Positions 61,804 through 64,000 of a DNA stretch of 64,000 bases are shown in pieces. The stretch comes from a bacterium (GTDB lineage: Bacteria; Bacillota; Clostridia; Christensenellales; Aristaeellaceae). The translations under genes were made by a program, and so were the position numbers. The notes beneath the pieces are model-generated. The model was not told the origin of the DNA, did no database searches, and saw only the letters and a list, made by a program, of their open reading frames with translations. Position 1 is the first letter of the stretch; the number at the start of each line of letters is the position of its first letter. The stretch is from contig SFTH01000004.1 of the NCBI GenBank assembly GCA_004563405.1, forward strand, positions 1 through 64,000, read 5' to 3'.

Positions 61804-62580
61804 ATGGAAATGCTGTTGAAATTTCTGGTTTGCTTCGTCGCCGGTATCGGCGCGGGGCTGGGAACGGGCTTTGCGGGCATGAGCGCTGCGGCGGTCATCA
61901 GCCCGATGCTGATCACCTTTTTGAAGATGGATCCCTATTCGGCCGTGGGCATTGCGCTGGCGAGCGACGTTCTGGCCAGCGCGGTGAGCGCCTACACCTA
62001 CGGCAGGAGCGGGAATCTGGACATTCGCAACGGGCTGACCATGATGGCCAGCGTGCTGCTCTTTACGCTGGTGGGCAGCTGGGTGGCGAGCAGGGTTCCC
62101 AGCAGCACGATGGGAAATTTCTCCGTGTTCATGACGCTGCTGTTGGGGATAAAGTTCATCGTCAGGCCAGTCATGGCCACGAAGGAGAGCATGGAGGCGG
62201 TATCCCCGCGCAAGCGGTTTGTCCAGTCCGTGATCTGCGGAATCTGCATCGGCTTCATCTGCGGCTTTGTGGGCGCGGGCGGCGGCATGATGATGCTGCT
62301 CATCCTCACCAGCGTGCTGGGCTACGAGCTCAAGACGGCGGTGGGCACCAGCGTGTTCATCATGACCTTTACGGCGCTGCTGGGGGCGGTCAGCCACTTC
62401 AGCATCGGCGGCGCGCCGGATCTATGGGCGCTGGCCTTCTGCGCGCTCTCTACGCTCCTGTGGGCGCGCATCGCGGCGCGGCTGGCGAACCGGTTCAGTG
62501 CGGTGACGCTCAACCGGGCGACCGGCGCGGTGCTGGTGGCACTGGGCGCGCTGATCCTCGCCGTGAATTATCTGTTCTGA
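61804..62580 (+). CDS. TauE/SafE family sulfite exporter-like permease
   Basis: A 258-residue membrane protein with about eight helices. Two homologous halves each carry the family loop: GIGAGLGTGFAGMSAAAVISP and FICGFVGAGGGMMMLLIL. Members export sulfite, sulfoacetate or other organic anions; substrate not decided here. The ATG at 61804 follows GAAGGGCGAAAG; the in-frame ATG at 61783 is less well placed. It is transcribed alone and ends in a bidirectional terminator. Confidence 0.92.
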   Translation: MEMLLKFLVCFVAGIGAGLGTGFAGMSAAAVISPMLITFLKMDPYSAVGIALASDVLASAVSAYTYGRSGNLDIRNGLTMMASVLLFTLVGSWVASRVPSSTMGNFSVFMTLLLGIKFIVRPVMATKESMEAVSPRKRFVQSVICGICIGFICGFVGAGGGMMMLLILTSVLGYELKTAVGTSVFIMTFTALLGAVSHFSIGGAPDLWALAFCALSTLLWARIAARLANRFSAVTLNRATGAVLVALGALILAVNYLF

Positions 62581-62618
62581 AGGGAGAAGCGGCCCGGACG
62601 GGACGGCCAAAAACCAGA

Positions 62619-62654
62619 AAAAGCGGAGGGCAGTTCGTTCTGTCCTCCGCTTTT
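62619..62654. terminator. Bidirectional terminator between TauE permease and AraC regulator
   Basis: AAAAGCGGAGG and CAG pair with CTG and CCTCCGCTTTT; the A-run and T-run flank the stem on both sides, fitting termination of both convergent genes. Confidence 0.85.
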
Positions 62655-62672
62655 GTGTCGCGGCCGATTCCT

Positions 62673-63923
62673 TCAGTTGCGGAATTTTCCGGGCGTCATG
62701 CCCACGATGCGCTTGAAGAGCTTGCAGTAGCTGCTCTGATCGGAAAAGCCCATGGCGATGGCCACGTCGGTGAGGGAAGCGTCCGTGGAGAGCAGGAGCT
62801 GCTTGCTCTCCTCCACGCGGATGCGCGCCAGCTGCTCCCGGAAGCTCACGCCCACGGTCTGGCGGAACAGCGAGGAGAAGTAATTCGGGCTCAGCCCCAG
62901 CTCGGCGGCCACGGACGCGGCGGTGATGGGCTGGGCGTAATTCGCAGCCATGTATTTCAGGGCGCGGCGGACGTGCAGGTTGCCCTTGTCCGCATTGGAG
63001 AACATGGCGTCCATGAAGTCCACAACCACCTCCTGAAGCAGGCGGCAGATTTCGTCGATGCTCTGCTCGCGGCTCAGGCGGGAGAGGTACTGGGCGTTGA
63101 GGGTGTAGGTGCTCTCTGCGGATGCGCCGCCCTCGATGGAGACCCTGGAGAGCAGGGTGGCGAGCTCGATGGCGCGCATGCGCACCGCCTCGATCCGCCC
63201 GCCCTCGCTGAAGAGCACATAGCCCAGCAAATCGTTCAGCAGGGCCTTGGCCTCCTGCACGTTGCCGATCTTGACCTTGGTCAGCAGGGCGGCCTCCTTC
63301 TCGTAGAGAAAGTTGCGGGAGGCGGGCAGGCGCTGCTCTTTGTACATCTGTATGGTTTCGTTGATGCGGGACTGCTGATAGAGCTTTTCCCGGGCCAGCA
63401 TCAGCGCGGAGCGCCCGTCGGGCATCAGCGGCGAGAGCAGGTGTCCCACGAGGCGGCTGAGCTGATTCACCCGCTGGGGCGGGATGACCGGCAGCGTCAC
63501 CAGTTCGTCGTAGAGCTCCAGCGCCAGCGCGGGGGAGAGATCGTGGGATTCCAGAATACCCGCCACCAGTGTGCTGTCCGGGCGGTCCATCAGAAAGGGG
63601 CCGATGAGGATGCTGGCCATCAGCTCGCCCTGGTGGATCAGCGGAAAGGAGATGTGGTTCAGGTTGGCGTGGCAGGTGAAGATGTAGGCCTCGCCCAGCT
63701 CCCGGGCGCGCTCACCGCCCTTGCGGTGCAGCTCGTGGCACTCTCTGTCCGTAAAGACATGCCGGATGAGCAGGGTGCAGTAGCGGTTGCCGCCGCCGAA
63801 GCGCATCAGCTCCGTTCCGTCCGCGTCCAGCAGGCGAATGGGAAGCTCCATACATTCGTGCAGGGTTTTCAATATGTCCCGAAGCCGCTCCTCGGGAATC
63901 AGAGAGAAGATTCCGTTCGCCAT
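62673..63923 (-). CDS. PocR-domain AraC-family transcriptional regulator
   Basis: A 416-residue regulator. Residues about 5-165 form a PocR sensory domain (PIRLLDADGTELMRFGG, then TDRECHELHRKGGERAREL and YIFTCHANLNHISFPLI, with conserved Cys/His). A helical middle of about 150 residues leads to a C-terminal AraC double HTH (ITAASVAAELGLSPNYFSSL and LTDVAIAMGFSDQSSYCKLF, ending GMTPGKFRN). Such proteins often control catabolic or microcompartment genes in response to small hydrocarbon-type ligands. The target is not known; genes beyond the window edge are candidates. GGAGGTGTG precedes the ATG on the minus strand. Confidence 0.92.
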   Translation of the reverse strand: MANGIFSLIPEERLRDILKTLHECMELPIRLLDADGTELMRFGGGNRYCTLLIRHVFTDRECHELHRKGGERARELGEAYIFTCHANLNHISFPLIHQGELMASILIGPFLMDRPDSTLVAGILESHDLSPALALELYDELVTLPVIPPQRVNQLSRLVGHLLSPLMPDGRSALMLAREKLYQQSRINETIQMYKEQRLPASRNFLYEKEAALLTKVKIGNVQEAKALLNDLLGYVLFSEGGRIEAVRMRAIELATLLSRVSIEGGASAESTYTLNAQYLSRLSREQSIDEICRLLQEVVVDFMDAMFSNADKGNLHVRRALKYMAANYAQPITAASVAAELGLSPNYFSSLFRQTVGVSFREQLARIRVEESKQLLLSTDASLTDVAIAMGFSDQSSYCKLFKRIVGMTPGKFRN

Positions 63924-63984
63924 GACACACCTCCTGTTCCGGCAAAAAATCGTAGATTTTTACAATGAAAAAGACCTTGCATGC

Positions 63985-63990
63985 ATTATA
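63985..63990 (-). promoter_or_regulatory. -10 element of the PocR/AraC regulator promoter
   Basis: TATAAT on the minus strand (63990-63985), 62 bp upstream of the start. The -35 box would lie beyond the right edge. The 75 bp upstream of this gene are AT-rich. Confidence 0.45.
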
Positions 63991-64000
63991 CTAAAATCAA

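Noticed and set aside
61785..63968. A 727-codon plus-strand frame covering TauE and AraC genes
   Set aside because: It runs through a bidirectional terminator and opposite a clear AraC regulator; the TauE frame is the real one.

Overview
The window looks like chromosome of a high-GC, spore-forming, anaerobic member of the Clostridia. The evidence is Firmicutes gene order (yicC-gmk-rpoZ-coaBC-priA-def-fmt-rsmB-rlmN-prpC-prkC-rsgA-rpe; pcrA next to ligA), a PyrR attenuator, the GerW/YtfJ sporulation gene, RNase Y, an [FeFe]-hydrogenase, a YerC repressor and clear sigma-A promoters (TTGNNN-17-TATAAT). High GC creates very long antisense ORFs; I left these out. A gut-type uncultured lineage (Christensenellales-like) is a guess from general character, not something the sequence proves. 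I saw no rRNA, tRNA, CRISPR array, transposase or prophage genes.

Layout. 0.3-3.3 kb: hydrogenase, VOC protein and a sugar-nucleotidyltransferase-like enzyme. 3.6-6.8 kb: TAXI-type TRAP uptake system whose permease frame is broken. 6.9-11.7 kb: lepA, YcxB-like protein, hemW, cytosolic GH13 enzyme. 11.8-15.3 kb (minus): small membrane protein, FGGY kinase, a membrane-anchored sigma-like protein and a flavodoxin/ferredoxin protein. 15.5-18.0 kb: XRE regulator and a MATE transporter fused to a cytidylate-kinase-like domain, also frame-broken. 18.2-26.2 kb: yerC, pcrA, a two-gene insert, ligA. 26.3-40.0 kb: the conserved core cluster from yicC to rpe, covering nucleotide and coenzyme A synthesis, replication restart, formyl-Met handling, rRNA methylation and PASTA kinase/phosphatase signalling. 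40.0-43.6 kb: secreted serpin, then PyrR-controlled uracil uptake. 43.9-48.5 kb: a PEGA-like hypothetical, gerW with its DUF2953 partner, a methyltransferase and RNase Y. 48.7-54.4 kb: a four-gene CotH/lamin-tail, VTC, DUF4956, lamin-tail operon. 54.7-64 kb: a surface-anchored hypothetical, polA-coaE, a lytic transglycosylase overlapping a solute-binding protein, a class A beta-lactamase-fold protein, a TauE permease and a PocR/AraC regulator.

Best candidates for undescribed biology. (1) 20.9-24.1 kb, inserted in the pcrA-ligA neighbourhood: a protein joining an unknown N-terminal domain, an ADP-ribosylglycohydrolase with intact metal motifs and a SpoT/MESH1-type HD alarmone hydrolase with intact ligands, coupled by a GTGA overlap to a coiled-coil protein of unknown family. 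(2) 48.7-54.4 kb: two type II membrane proteins carrying lamin-tail domains (one with a CotH kinase) bracket a VTC-type polyphosphate polymerase and a DUF4956 membrane protein, suggesting a phosphate-based surface or spore-coat modification system. (3) A serpin with an antitrypsin-like Met P1. (4) A sigma-factor-like protein with a transmembrane helix. Two frame disruptions (about 6424 and 17683) are either real gene decay or assembly errors.
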